Assembly (NCBI GenBank): GCA_947176355.1
Contig: CAMWQY010000003.1
Location: forward strand, 1-23,604
Source of the DNA: an uncultured Porphyromonadaceae bacterium
GTDB lineage: Bacteria; Bacteroidota; Bacteroidia; Bacteroidales; Muribaculaceae
Reading direction: 5' to 3'
Length of the DNA: 23,604 nt
Shown here: piece after piece, positions 7,721 through 15,060 of the stretch
Layout of the letters: each line of letters starts with the position of its first letter
Numbering within the stretch: position 1 is the first letter of the stretch
The notes under the pieces: generated by a model
The model's input: only the letters and a program-made list of their open reading frames with translations
Told to the model about the DNA's origin: nothing
Databases searched by the model: none
Position numbers and translations under genes: made by a program

Positions 7721-10633
7721 TCAATAGCCGAAGATGTCTTCCTGAGTGAGGACCACTACCTTACCGAGTTTGTTAAGGGCGTCCATGTCGAGGTCTTCGA
7801 TATCGCCGAGGATGCAGTAGTAATAGGTGCGTCCCTTGACATTTTCCTTCTGGAACTTCACGATGTCGTCGAGCGTCATCGATGGAAGAGCTTCAAACAC
7901 TTCGCGGCGTGTGTCGTGGTCGTCGCCCATGTCTTGAGCATTGATGTATGCCCAGGCTATGTTATCCTTGATTATGCGGTCGGTGCGCAGGCGTGCCTCA
8001 AGTCCTTCCTTGGCGAGGTCGAACGAGCGTTGACTCTCCGGCATATCATTGATGATTTCGTTGAATGCCGTGATCGCGTCGTCCATCTTGTCGTTCTGCG
8101 TCGCTATCATCGATGTGTAGTAATAAGGTATGTCAATATAGGAAGGAGAGTGATAGCCGGCGTTGGCAGAATATGCCAGGGAGCGGCTCTCGCGCATCTC
8201 CTGGAAGACGATGGCATTCATGGAGCTGCCGAAATATTCGTTGTAAAGCTGACGCAGAGGCTCGTTGACCGATCCGTATTTTTCTCCGTTGTTGGAGAAC
8301 ATACGCATGTATAGCTGCTTTGCGGGATATGGAGCTACAAATACGATAGTCTCGTCAGTCGATTTTAGAGGGTATTTGTGTCCTTTCACTGCTGGGCGTA
8401 GCGAAGTCACTCCCCGGCCGTGTTTGGCGTTGAGGGTGGCGAGGAAGTCGTCGGGTGCCATGCCTCCGTAGTATATCACACGGTGGTCGATGGTGTTGAG
8501 ATTCTTGATGGCGTCGATGGCTTTCTGCGGATCCATATCGCGCAAGTCTTTGGAGTGGAGAGCGTCGGTGGTGGAGTTGTGCTCGCCATACATCATGTAG
8601 GATGCAAGGCATCCGAAGTTGCGGCTTTGGTTGGTCTTGGCGTTCTCTTCCGACTGAGCGTAGCGGTCTACGAGAGCTTGATATGCCTCTTTGTCTACTA
8701 CGGCGTTGGCCATTAGGTCTTCCACCAAGGTCATGGCCTGCGGCATGTTCTCGCTCAGGCCTGAAAGTACGATATACGAGCGGCGTGCGCCTGTGACTAT
8801 CCTGAAATTACAAGCGAGGGCATAGAGCTCGTCCTGAATCTGCTGTGCGGTCTTTTCAGGAGTTCCAAGATATTCGAGATAGGCTGAAGCTACGTTCAGA
8901 AGTGGATCCTGGTCGGTGCCGTAATCAAAGATGTAGGTCACCTGAAAGAGGTCGTTGGAGGTGTTGGGTGTGTAGAGCACCTCCACTCCGTTGTTGGCCT
9001 TGAGCTTGGTGAGGTCTTTCTCGAAGTCTACGAATACTGGCTCAATCGGCTGCACCTCGGAGTTTCTGATCTCTGTCAGAAACTCGCTTGTAGCATCGCG
9101 GTTGGTAGCGATCGGGGTGAGGGCGGGTTTGGCTATCTTCAGCTCATTCGGGTCGTCGCCCTGACGCTTGTAGATAGCCACGTAGTTTTCCGGACCAAAA
9201 TATTTGTTGGCTACACGCACTACGTCCTCTTTCGTCACCTTGTCGAGGTTGTTCATGCGCTCTACCACCTCGCTCCAGTCCTGTCCGTCGACGAATGCCT
9301 GAACGTACATGTCCGCACGGCTGTCGTTGCTTTCGAGGGCACGCTGCTGAGCGAGTTTCTCATTGTTGACGATTGCCTTGATCAGGTCTTCTGAGAAGTC
9401 TCCGGCGCGGAGTTTGGCCATCTCTTTCGTAAGTAGTTCGCGGACCTGATCGAGGGTCTGACCCGGTTTAGGCTGTCCGATCAGCAGGAATGCCCCCTGG
9501 TCGGCGAGACCATACATTCCGGCTCCGGTGCCGAGAGTAAGCTGTGGAAGATTGATATCTACGTCAAGAAGACCTGTCTTCCCGTTTGACAACCCCTCCG
9601 CCGCCAGTTCAAGAGCCGGCATGTCCTCGCTTTTGATAGCTGGAGTACGCCATGCAAGATAGATAATTTCTGCTTCCTTGCCGAGCACTTCAACATCGAT
9701 CGGCTCCGTGATGGGATTTTCTACCGGGAAGTTGAGCTCTGGGAGTGCCTGATTGGGTTTGAGATGTCCAAAGTATTTCTCGATGATGTCTACCATCTCG
9801 TCGGGATCGAAGTCGCCGGATAGGCAAATGGCCATATTGTTGGGAACGTACCATGTCTTGTGGTAGTTCTTGACGTTGGTAATTGATGGATTCTTCAGAT
9901 GCTCCTGAGTGCCGAGCACAGTCTGCGATCCGTAGGGATGGTTGGGATAAAGGGTGGCGAGCATCTTTTCGAACACCTTGCGGCTGTCTTTGGTCAGCGA
10001 CATATTCTTTTCCTCGTAGATGGTTTCAAGCTCGGTGTGGAAACCGCGGATTACGGGATTCTCAAAGCGGTCGGCCTGGATCTTAGCCCAGTTCTCAATC
10101 TGGTTGGATGGAATGTCCTCTACATAGCAGGTTACGTCTTGTGAGGTGTATGCGTTCGTTCCGTCGGCTCCGATGGCCGCCATGAGTTTGTCGTATTCGT
10201 TGGGAATGGCGATCAGTGAGGCCTGATAGCTTACGGAGTCAATCTCGTGATAGATGCGGGCGCGGGCGGCGGAGTCGGTAGTGTTACGGTAGGTCTCGAA
10301 GAGTTGCTCGATGCGGTCGAGCATCGGTTTTTCTGCTGCGTAATCCTGGGTGCCGAACTTCTCAGTACCCTTAAACATCAGGTGCTCAAAGTAGTGGGCA
10401 AGGCCTGTAGTCTCGGCAGGGTCGTTCTTGCCTCCGACGCGTACGGCAACGTATGTTTGTATGCGGGGGGTATCCTTGTTGACGGTCATGAATATCTTCA
10501 GACCATTAGGAAGAGTATACATCTTGGTGTCGAGCGGATCGTTGGGGACAGTCTGAAACTGTCGGGCCGCCGGTGCGGATGCCGCCATCAGAAGCACGAC
10601 ACCCAGCAAAAGTGAGCGAAATGAATGTTTCAT
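7721..10633 (-). CDS. Secreted M16 family zinc metalloprotease (two-domain, pitrilysin/insulinase type)
   Basis: Predicted periplasmic or envelope peptidase of 970 residues, the usual length for the two-half M16 proteins. A signal peptide is clear: MKHSFR, a hydrophobic stretch to about residue 18, then an Ala-rich cleavage region near 22. The inverted zinc motif is HYFEH (80-84), and the third ligand is probably Glu208 in ELETIYEEKN, after an insertion compared with compact M16 enzymes. The N-terminal half also has GLAHYFEHLMFKGT and NAYTSQD-type segments. The C-terminal half repeats the fold but shows no second HxxEH, as expected for the non-catalytic half. It lies 41 bases downstream of the PL11 lyase gene and could be read with it, though a candidate promoter overlaps the lyase stop. 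Base composition is visibly GC-richer than the flanks. Substrate unknown. Confidence 0.92.
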   Translation of the reverse strand: MKHSFRSLLLGVVLLMAASAPAARQFQTVPNDPLDTKMYTLPNGLKIFMTVNKDTPRIQTYVAVRVGGKNDPAETTGLAHYFEHLMFKGTEKFGTQDYAAEKPMLDRIEQLFETYRNTTDSAARARIYHEIDSVSYQASLIAIPNEYDKLMAAIGADGTNAYTSQDVTCYVEDIPSNQIENWAKIQADRFENPVIRGFHTELETIYEEKNMSLTKDSRKVFEKMLATLYPNHPYGSQTVLGTQEHLKNPSITNVKNYHKTWYVPNNMAICLSGDFDPDEMVDIIEKYFGHLKPNQALPELNFPVENPITEPIDVEVLGKEAEIIYLAWRTPAIKSEDMPALELAAEGLSNGKTGLLDVDINLPQLTLGTGAGMYGLADQGAFLLIGQPKPGQTLDQVRELLTKEMAKLRAGDFSEDLIKAIVNNEKLAQQRALESNDSRADMYVQAFVDGQDWSEVVERMNNLDKVTKEDVVRVANKYFGPENYVAIYKRQGDDPNELKIAKPALTPIATNRDATSEFLTEIRNSEVQPIEPVFVDFEKDLTKLKANNGVEVLYTPNTSNDLFQVTYIFDYGTDQDPLLNVASAYLEYLGTPEKTAQQIQDELYALACNFRIVTGARRSYIVLSGLSENMPQAMTLVEDLMANAVVDKEAYQALVDRYAQSEENAKTNQSRNFGCLASYMMYGEHNSTTDALHSKDLRDMDPQKAIDAIKNLNTIDHRVIYYGGMAPDDFLATLNAKHGRGVTSLRPAVKGHKYPLKSTDETIVFVAPYPAKQLYMRMFSNNGEKYGSVNEPLRQLYNEYFGSSMNAIVFQEMRESRSLAYSANAGYHSPSYIDIPYYYTSMIATQNDKMDDAITAFNEIINDMPESQRSFDLAKEGLEARLRTDRIIKDNIAWAYINAQDMGDDHDTRREVFEALPSMTLDDIVKFQKENVKGRTYYYCILGDIEDLDMDALNKLGKVVVLTQEDIFGY

Positions 10634-10669
10634 CTAATATGTATTTGGATTTTTCTCTATTGGAATCTT

Positions 10670-10677
10670 CAAATTTA
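10670..10677 (-). promoter_or_regulatory. Possible -7 box for the M16 protease gene
   Basis: Minus-strand TAAATTTG fits TAnnTTTG and overlaps the stop codon of the upstream lyase gene, 36 bases before the protease start. No good -33 TTTG is found 19-21 bases further upstream, so this is a weak call; co-transcription with the lyase is the alternative. Confidence 0.3.
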
Positions 10678-12747
10678 TTTCTTTACAAGGATCTTTTTAC
10701 CGTTATAAATGTAGATGCCGGGGAGAGGATTGACGACACGGCGTCCGGTGAGATCATAATATATGCCATCCTTCATCATATCAGTGCTTATGATCTCTTC
10801 GACTCCGCTTGTGAGGCCGGCAGCTGCCCAAATTTCTTCATCAGTCTTATAGTCTGAACCGAGATAATATCCTGTATGAGTGGGCTGATTATAACCGATG
10901 TTTTGGTTCAAAGCGCTCATCTCATACACATGGTCAGTCATCAGCCAAGGTATACGGTGATCGGTAGGAATCCATGTAGAGAATATCCTCAGTTCCTGAG
11001 TCTTGTCGTAGGTCGGAAAGATTAGTTCCTCACGCCAGTCGCCAAGGATATCGCCGTAGAAGCATGGATTCTCCTTGGTCCCATTGATGTGAGTGACATC
11101 GTAGCGATAGATAGTGAATACACGACCACGCTGACGGCTGTCGATCTTTGTGCCGGAATACACTTGTCGGCTGAGAGAACCATCAAACCATATAGCAAAG
11201 TTGGTCGATCCCGGATAGTCGGCACGGTTGCCCGGAAGCTCATTGCCGTTGATGTCATGAACGGTGCTCTTATACCACCACATTTCGCATCCCGGAGATG
11301 AAGGATCAATGTCGGCTATTAAAGCCCTTCCCATATCTCCATCGGTCTTGCTCTTGTGATCCCAAATGATAGAGCCATCGGCAGCATCTCTAAGCGCCAC
11401 CTCCGTTTTACCGGTCTCAAAGCAAGAATATATCTGAAGACCCGGACGAGAAGGGTCAAACTTACCAAGATGAAGGGCATCGCCATGCCCGAGACAAGAC
11501 GAATATAGTCCTACCCCATCATGATCGACAGTCATTGCACCATATACGACCTCATCGAAACCATCCCCGTCTACGTCTCCAACACTTAGAGAGTGATTGC
11601 CCTGTGCTGCATATTTGCTGTAGGCCAGACCATCCTTACCTTTCAATTTGTCGTCAGTATTGAAATGCCAACGGCGTGTCAATTTACCGTCGCGATAATC
11701 CCAAGCTTCGATTACTGACTTGGCATATACGCCACGCCCAAGAATCACGGAAGGAAGCACTCCATCAAAACACCCTACTCCAACTCTTAAGCTGTGAGCA
11801 CGTTTGAAATAGTTGTCGCCCCAATCCTCACTCTTGCCACGCTTGATGAAATCGGCACGAGCGAGTTCTTTGCCTGTCTGCCCATCGATTATAGAGAAAA
11901 ACTCCGGACCACTTCCTATATAATTAGCCCCTTTAGTGCGATAGTCAGTCTTACCGTCGCCATCAGTATCTCCAATCTCCACACCATCGCCAAAGATTGT
12001 GCCTTCACCGGTCTTGATTGCCATCTCTGCTCGTCCGTCACCATCGAAATCAGCTACAGCGAAGGAACTGCTGTTGCCGAGGATTATGTTTGGACCCGAA
12101 CATACACGCCAAAGCATCGTGCCATCAAGTTTATAAGCCTCATAGAGCACAGTATGTCTAACCTCAAGTGGAGATTCTCCTGATCCGGTACCATCACTTT
12201 CGCCATACGAAAGCAACCGCTTTACGATAATCTCCATCTGTCCGTCACCGTCGAGATCACCGACGCTGACATCGTTAGCCTGATAATGATAATCTTTCCC
12301 TTCAATTGAGCATACACTTGAGGTCTCGGTCAAAGGAATTGAGATATATGGAAGTTTACTTGTCCTCTGTTTGCTGGGAAGCACATATAGTCCGATTGTC
12401 TCATCGCTCCCTGCATAAGTGAGACGATAAGTGGCATCTCCACCACCACGGCCGCTAAACGAGAGGGTTAGATCCTGGAAATTAGTTCCGCAAATTGGTT
12501 CTTTATTAAGTTTTTCCTCCTTTCCTCCTGCCATTTTACGATAAAGGTCGAAAGCAGTGTCAGAAGAATCGCCCGGCAGCATCCGCCAAGAGACGAGCAT
12601 TTTGTCGAGAGTCTCATTGTAGTAGGTAGCGTTAGATGCCCCACAGACAGCCCCCCAAAGAGCTCTGTCATTGACATTTACATCCTGCGCCATTAACAAC
12701 GAGGTAGCAAAAGACGCAACTGCAAAACTAAGTATTATTTTCTTCAT
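10675..12747 (-). CDS. Secreted rhamnogalacturonan lyase, polysaccharide lyase family 11
   Basis: Predicted to cleave rhamnogalacturonan I of pectin by beta-elimination. A signal peptide covers about residues 1-20 (ends SLLMAQ). After an N-terminal beta-sandwich-like segment come several DxDxDG calcium loops of the beta-propeller: DLDGDG (164-169), DFDGDG (233-238), DTDGDG (260-265) and DVDGDG (391-396). These, together with NDVSVGD, AVADFDGDGRAEMAIKTGEG, GDILGDWREELIFPT and the H-R-IPWLMTDHVYEM segment, are what I recognise from YesW/YesX-type PL11 enzymes (about 620 residues). This protein is 690 long because of a C-terminal extension ending in YYDLTGRRV...GIYIYNGKKILVKK (661-690), which resembles a Bacteroidetes secretion/sorting tail. 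No SusC/SusD, transporter or regulator is adjacent. A good promoter lies just upstream. Confidence 0.92.
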   Translation of the reverse strand: MKKIILSFAVASFATSLLMAQDVNVNDRALWGAVCGASNATYYNETLDKMLVSWRMLPGDSSDTAFDLYRKMAGGKEEKLNKEPICGTNFQDLTLSFSGRGGGDATYRLTYAGSDETIGLYVLPSKQRTSKLPYISIPLTETSSVCSIEGKDYHYQANDVSVGDLDGDGQMEIIVKRLLSYGESDGTGSGESPLEVRHTVLYEAYKLDGTMLWRVCSGPNIILGNSSSFAVADFDGDGRAEMAIKTGEGTIFGDGVEIGDTDGDGKTDYRTKGANYIGSGPEFFSIIDGQTGKELARADFIKRGKSEDWGDNYFKRAHSLRVGVGCFDGVLPSVILGRGVYAKSVIEAWDYRDGKLTRRWHFNTDDKLKGKDGLAYSKYAAQGNHSLSVGDVDGDGFDEVVYGAMTVDHDGVGLYSSCLGHGDALHLGKFDPSRPGLQIYSCFETGKTEVALRDAADGSIIWDHKSKTDGDMGRALIADIDPSSPGCEMWWYKSTVHDINGNELPGNRADYPGSTNFAIWFDGSLSRQVYSGTKIDSRQRGRVFTIYRYDVTHINGTKENPCFYGDILGDWREELIFPTYDKTQELRIFSTWIPTDHRIPWLMTDHVYEMSALNQNIGYNQPTHTGYYLGSDYKTDEEIWAAAGLTSGVEEIISTDMMKDGIYYDLTGRRVVNPLPGIYIYNGKKILVKK

Positions 12748-12774
12748 GTGATTGATGGTATAGGTTAGATTTTA

Positions 12775-12806
12775 CAAAGTTAAAAATAATTAATCGAATA
12801 CACAAA
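12775..12806 (-). promoter_or_regulatory. Probable promoter of the PL11 lyase gene
   Basis: On the minus strand, TTTG (12803-12806) and TAACTTTG (12775-12782) are exactly 20 bases apart, a full match to the Bacteroidetes -33/-7 promoter. The -7 box ends 27 bases before the lyase start. Confidence 0.75.
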
Positions 12807-12856
12807 TTTTAGATGCATTTTTAACGCCATAATTTTTTAAAATACCCAATTTTATG

Positions 12857-12864
12857 TAACTTTG
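12857..12864 (+). promoter_or_regulatory. Probable -7 promoter box of the beta-helix gene
   Basis: TAACTTTG matches TAnnTTTG and would start transcription about 50 bases before the beta-helix ATG. The -33 position holds only a T-run (TTTTTT, 12833-12838), so this is a partial match. It is divergent from the lyase promoter. Confidence 0.5.
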
Positions 12865-12921
12865 CAATCAAAAGTATACCATATCTTATAAAGAGTCATT
12901 TACTAAAATATACGTGATGAT

Positions 12922-14706
12922 ATGAAAAAAATTGGATTATCAATAATTAAGTCGCTATTGTTTAGCATGTCTTTGACAGCGACACAAGTGTATGCAGGCG
13001 AGAACAATGGCAGTATCATAAGTTCTAATTATCATACGGTTTGGAAGGATTTAGATGGTATGGCCTATGGAAGGACTGCTGTCAAGGATGAAGATCCAGG
13101 CAAATTCCATATCATAAAAATTCAAAATCAAAATGATTTTGATAATCTAAGCTCCACGATAAAACAAAATATAGAGGAAGGTCATCATGACATTTTGATC
13201 GACTTTAAGCGCGCTAAGTATGAGTATTCAGAAAATCATATTAATTTGTCGATATCCAATCCCAAAGTGAATATAATTTTTGAAGGGAATGGCAGTGAAC
13301 TGACCGGGAAAGCAATTCAAAACAACGATAGAAAAAATCCGGCATACGCATACTCTCAAAATGGAACACCTATCGATTTCTGGTCTGAAACGATTGAATT
13401 AGACGAAGCTGTGTCTGATACTGACAAACCAAACATCTACAAGATCAAAATGCCAAAGATTCAAGCGAATGTCGGGGATTATATAAAAATCTCTGAATGG
13501 TATCTTAGTTCTGTATATGAAATAACAGACATAAAAGATGGGCACTTATATTTTTCTGCCGATTATCCATACGAAGTGAATGTCAAAGGAAGGGATGTCA
13601 ATTCTGATTTGGATTATGGCAAAGTATTCCCCCGTTGTAGAATTTTCCACAGTATATCAGACAATTCAATCTTAGAACACCATCCGATATGCTTTTTGAA
13701 GATAAGCAATTCTAATATAAACTCATTGAAACTATCCGGTTTTTCATTTTCCTGCTCCTCGCTAAGCAAATCCGGTATAATAGCTCTCCACAAATTGGAC
13801 ACTCAAAACACGACCATTGAAGATTGTAGGTTTTCAGATTGCAAAAGCCTTTGCATTCAATTGAACAGCACCAAGAATGTAACCATTGAAAATTGCATCT
13901 TCACTGATAATTTCAATGAATGCATCAAGACAAATGACGGATGCTATCGAACTACAATCGTAAACAATTATTTCAAAAACAACGGTAGAGAGTGGAACAA
14001 TTATTTCGACATTACCGTAACGGGGGAAAAGTTTTTAGTAGCATATAATGTCATCGTCAATTTTTCATACGGAGGTATAAGAGTCGGGAATTGGTGGGGG
14101 AGCACCAAAGGAGGTAGAGTGGAAGGAATTATAGAATACAATGAATTGTATTACACTCCGGATTACTACGCATCCTATAAGCAACACACATTAATGGATT
14201 CAGGTGCTATATATGTAGCTACAGTCAACGATAATGTCCATATAAGGTATAATAGGATTTATAATATAGCCGGAATGAAAGACAATCGAGGAATCTTTTG
14301 TGACGACGGGACATTCAATACGAAAATATATGGCAATATAGTGACAGGCATCAAAAATAGTTACAGCATCGACCTGAGGCACACTCCGGATGTAGAGAAA
14401 GACGAAAGATATAAATTTGGGAAAGTAAACGTCGGAGACCTTATGATGTATAACATTGTGGATGGTGACATTCGATTTGAGGGAAGAGAGAAAGAAAATG
14501 AGTGTATCAAAGGTATGAACTTTATGCTGCATAAAGTTGGCCATGAGACTCCGAAAGAACATATTAAAAACATTGATGACACAGAGAAAGATGTGATTCT
14601 CAATCAGACAGGAGAAAAAAACGGACGAATCTCACTATCCAAAAGCGATAAAAACAAATTGAAAAAGAATCCAATTTATGAAAAAATCAAAAAATGGATA
14701 AAATGA
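12922..14706 (+). CDS. Secreted right-handed parallel beta-helix protein, possible polysaccharide lyase/epimerase
   Basis: A 594-residue exported protein of unknown activity. The signal peptide covers about 1-25 (KK, hydrophobic core, cut after VYA). Residues ~290-480 contain repeated PbH1-type coils such as NTTIEDCRFSDCKSLCIQL, NVTIENCIFTDNFNECIKT, TTIVNNYFKNN, GIIEYNELYY, VHIRYNRIYNI and TKIYGNIVTGI. Coil spacing is about 23 residues, and cysteines line up between neighbouring coils (302/325, 311/334), suggesting a stacked ladder. Such folds occur in pectate and chondroitin lyases, alginate epimerases and phage-type tail enzymes; no catalytic set could be assigned. The C-terminal ~70 residues are Lys-rich, without a sorting-like tail. 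The gene is AT-rich like the polysaccharide operon that follows, and is separated from it by a terminator and a promoter. It may process or bind that polysaccharide (inference). Confidence 0.8.
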   Translation: MKKIGLSIIKSLLFSMSLTATQVYAGENNGSIISSNYHTVWKDLDGMAYGRTAVKDEDPGKFHIIKIQNQNDFDNLSSTIKQNIEEGHHDILIDFKRAKYEYSENHINLSISNPKVNIIFEGNGSELTGKAIQNNDRKNPAYAYSQNGTPIDFWSETIELDEAVSDTDKPNIYKIKMPKIQANVGDYIKISEWYLSSVYEITDIKDGHLYFSADYPYEVNVKGRDVNSDLDYGKVFPRCRIFHSISDNSILEHHPICFLKISNSNINSLKLSGFSFSCSSLSKSGIIALHKLDTQNTTIEDCRFSDCKSLCIQLNSTKNVTIENCIFTDNFNECIKTNDGCYRTTIVNNYFKNNGREWNNYFDITVTGEKFLVAYNVIVNFSYGGIRVGNWWGSTKGGRVEGIIEYNELYYTPDYYASYKQHTLMDSGAIYVATVNDNVHIRYNRIYNIAGMKDNRGIFCDDGTFNTKIYGNIVTGIKNSYSIDLRHTPDVEKDERYKFGKVNVGDLMMYNIVDGDIRFEGREKENECIKGMNFMLHKVGHETPKEHIKNIDDTEKDVILNQTGEKNGRISLSKSDKNKLKKNPIYEKIKKWIK

Positions 14707-14749
14707 TATGAGATACAATATACGTAGAGAAAAAGACGTTAAAAAAAAT

Positions 14750-14811
14750 GAAGAATGATTTCTTCTGATTTAATGAAGGACAATTAAAAGTGTATTTATT
14801 TACACGTTTTT
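14750..14811 (+). terminator. Probable terminator region after the beta-helix gene
   Basis: Two hairpins follow the stop codon. GAAGAA (14750-14755)/TTCTTC (14760-14765) has a 4-base loop. GTGTA (14790-14794)/TACAC (14801-14805) has a 6-base loop and is followed directly by GTTTTT, like a weak intrinsic terminator. Stems are short, so efficiency is uncertain. Confidence 0.5.
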
Positions 14812-14846
14812 AAAATGCAAAATTTCCTAATGTCAGTATTTTTTAC

Positions 14847-14854
14847 TAATTTTG
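14847..14854 (+). promoter_or_regulatory. Probable promoter of the polysaccharide operon
   Basis: TAATTTTG matches the TAnnTTTG -7 box; an imperfect -33 (TTTC, 14823-14826) is 20 bases upstream. Transcription would start near 14861, leaving a leader of about 200 bases before the flippase gene. It lies inside the 354-base gap 14707-15060. Confidence 0.6.
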
Positions 14855-14880
14855 CAGTCCGAACATAAAAATCAATTGTG

Positions 14881-15054
14881 CCCATATCAAAACGTACATA
14901 TATGGGAAGAGGAAATATATCTATGCAGCAGATGTATTTTCACCATCCATAGGAATCCAAACATTTAATTACCAACACAATCACATTAGGCATACTCTAT
15001 AATATGTCGAATATCTACAAGTATTCGAAGAGTATGTTGTGTGCCCGAGCATAC
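14881..15054 (+). promoter_or_regulatory. Structured 5' leader of the polysaccharide operon
   Basis: The leader has two clear foldable elements. The first is CCCATAT (14881-14887) with ATATGGG (14900-14906). The second is nested: CATACTCT (14991-14998) with AGAGTATG (15029-15036) outside, and TCGAATA (15007-15013) with TATTCGA (15022-15028) inside. GTATG (15032-15036) can instead pair with CATAC (15050-15054) right before the flippase start, so two mutually exclusive folds exist. Long leaders of Bacteroides capsule operons are targets of UpxY-type antiterminators; no such gene is in the window, so regulation here is inferred only. Confidence 0.5.
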
Positions 15055-15060
15055 ATCTAG

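Noticed and set aside
7691..8314. 207-codon plus-strand frame opposite the M16 protease gene
   Set aside because: A shadow frame of a GC-rich gene; valine-rich composition without any motif, while the minus strand encodes a clear protease.
14923..14952. Nine-codon leader peptide (MQQMYFHHP) in the polysaccharide operon leader
   Set aside because: Too short to support from sequence; no clear ribosome binding site and no residue run matching a known attenuation signal.
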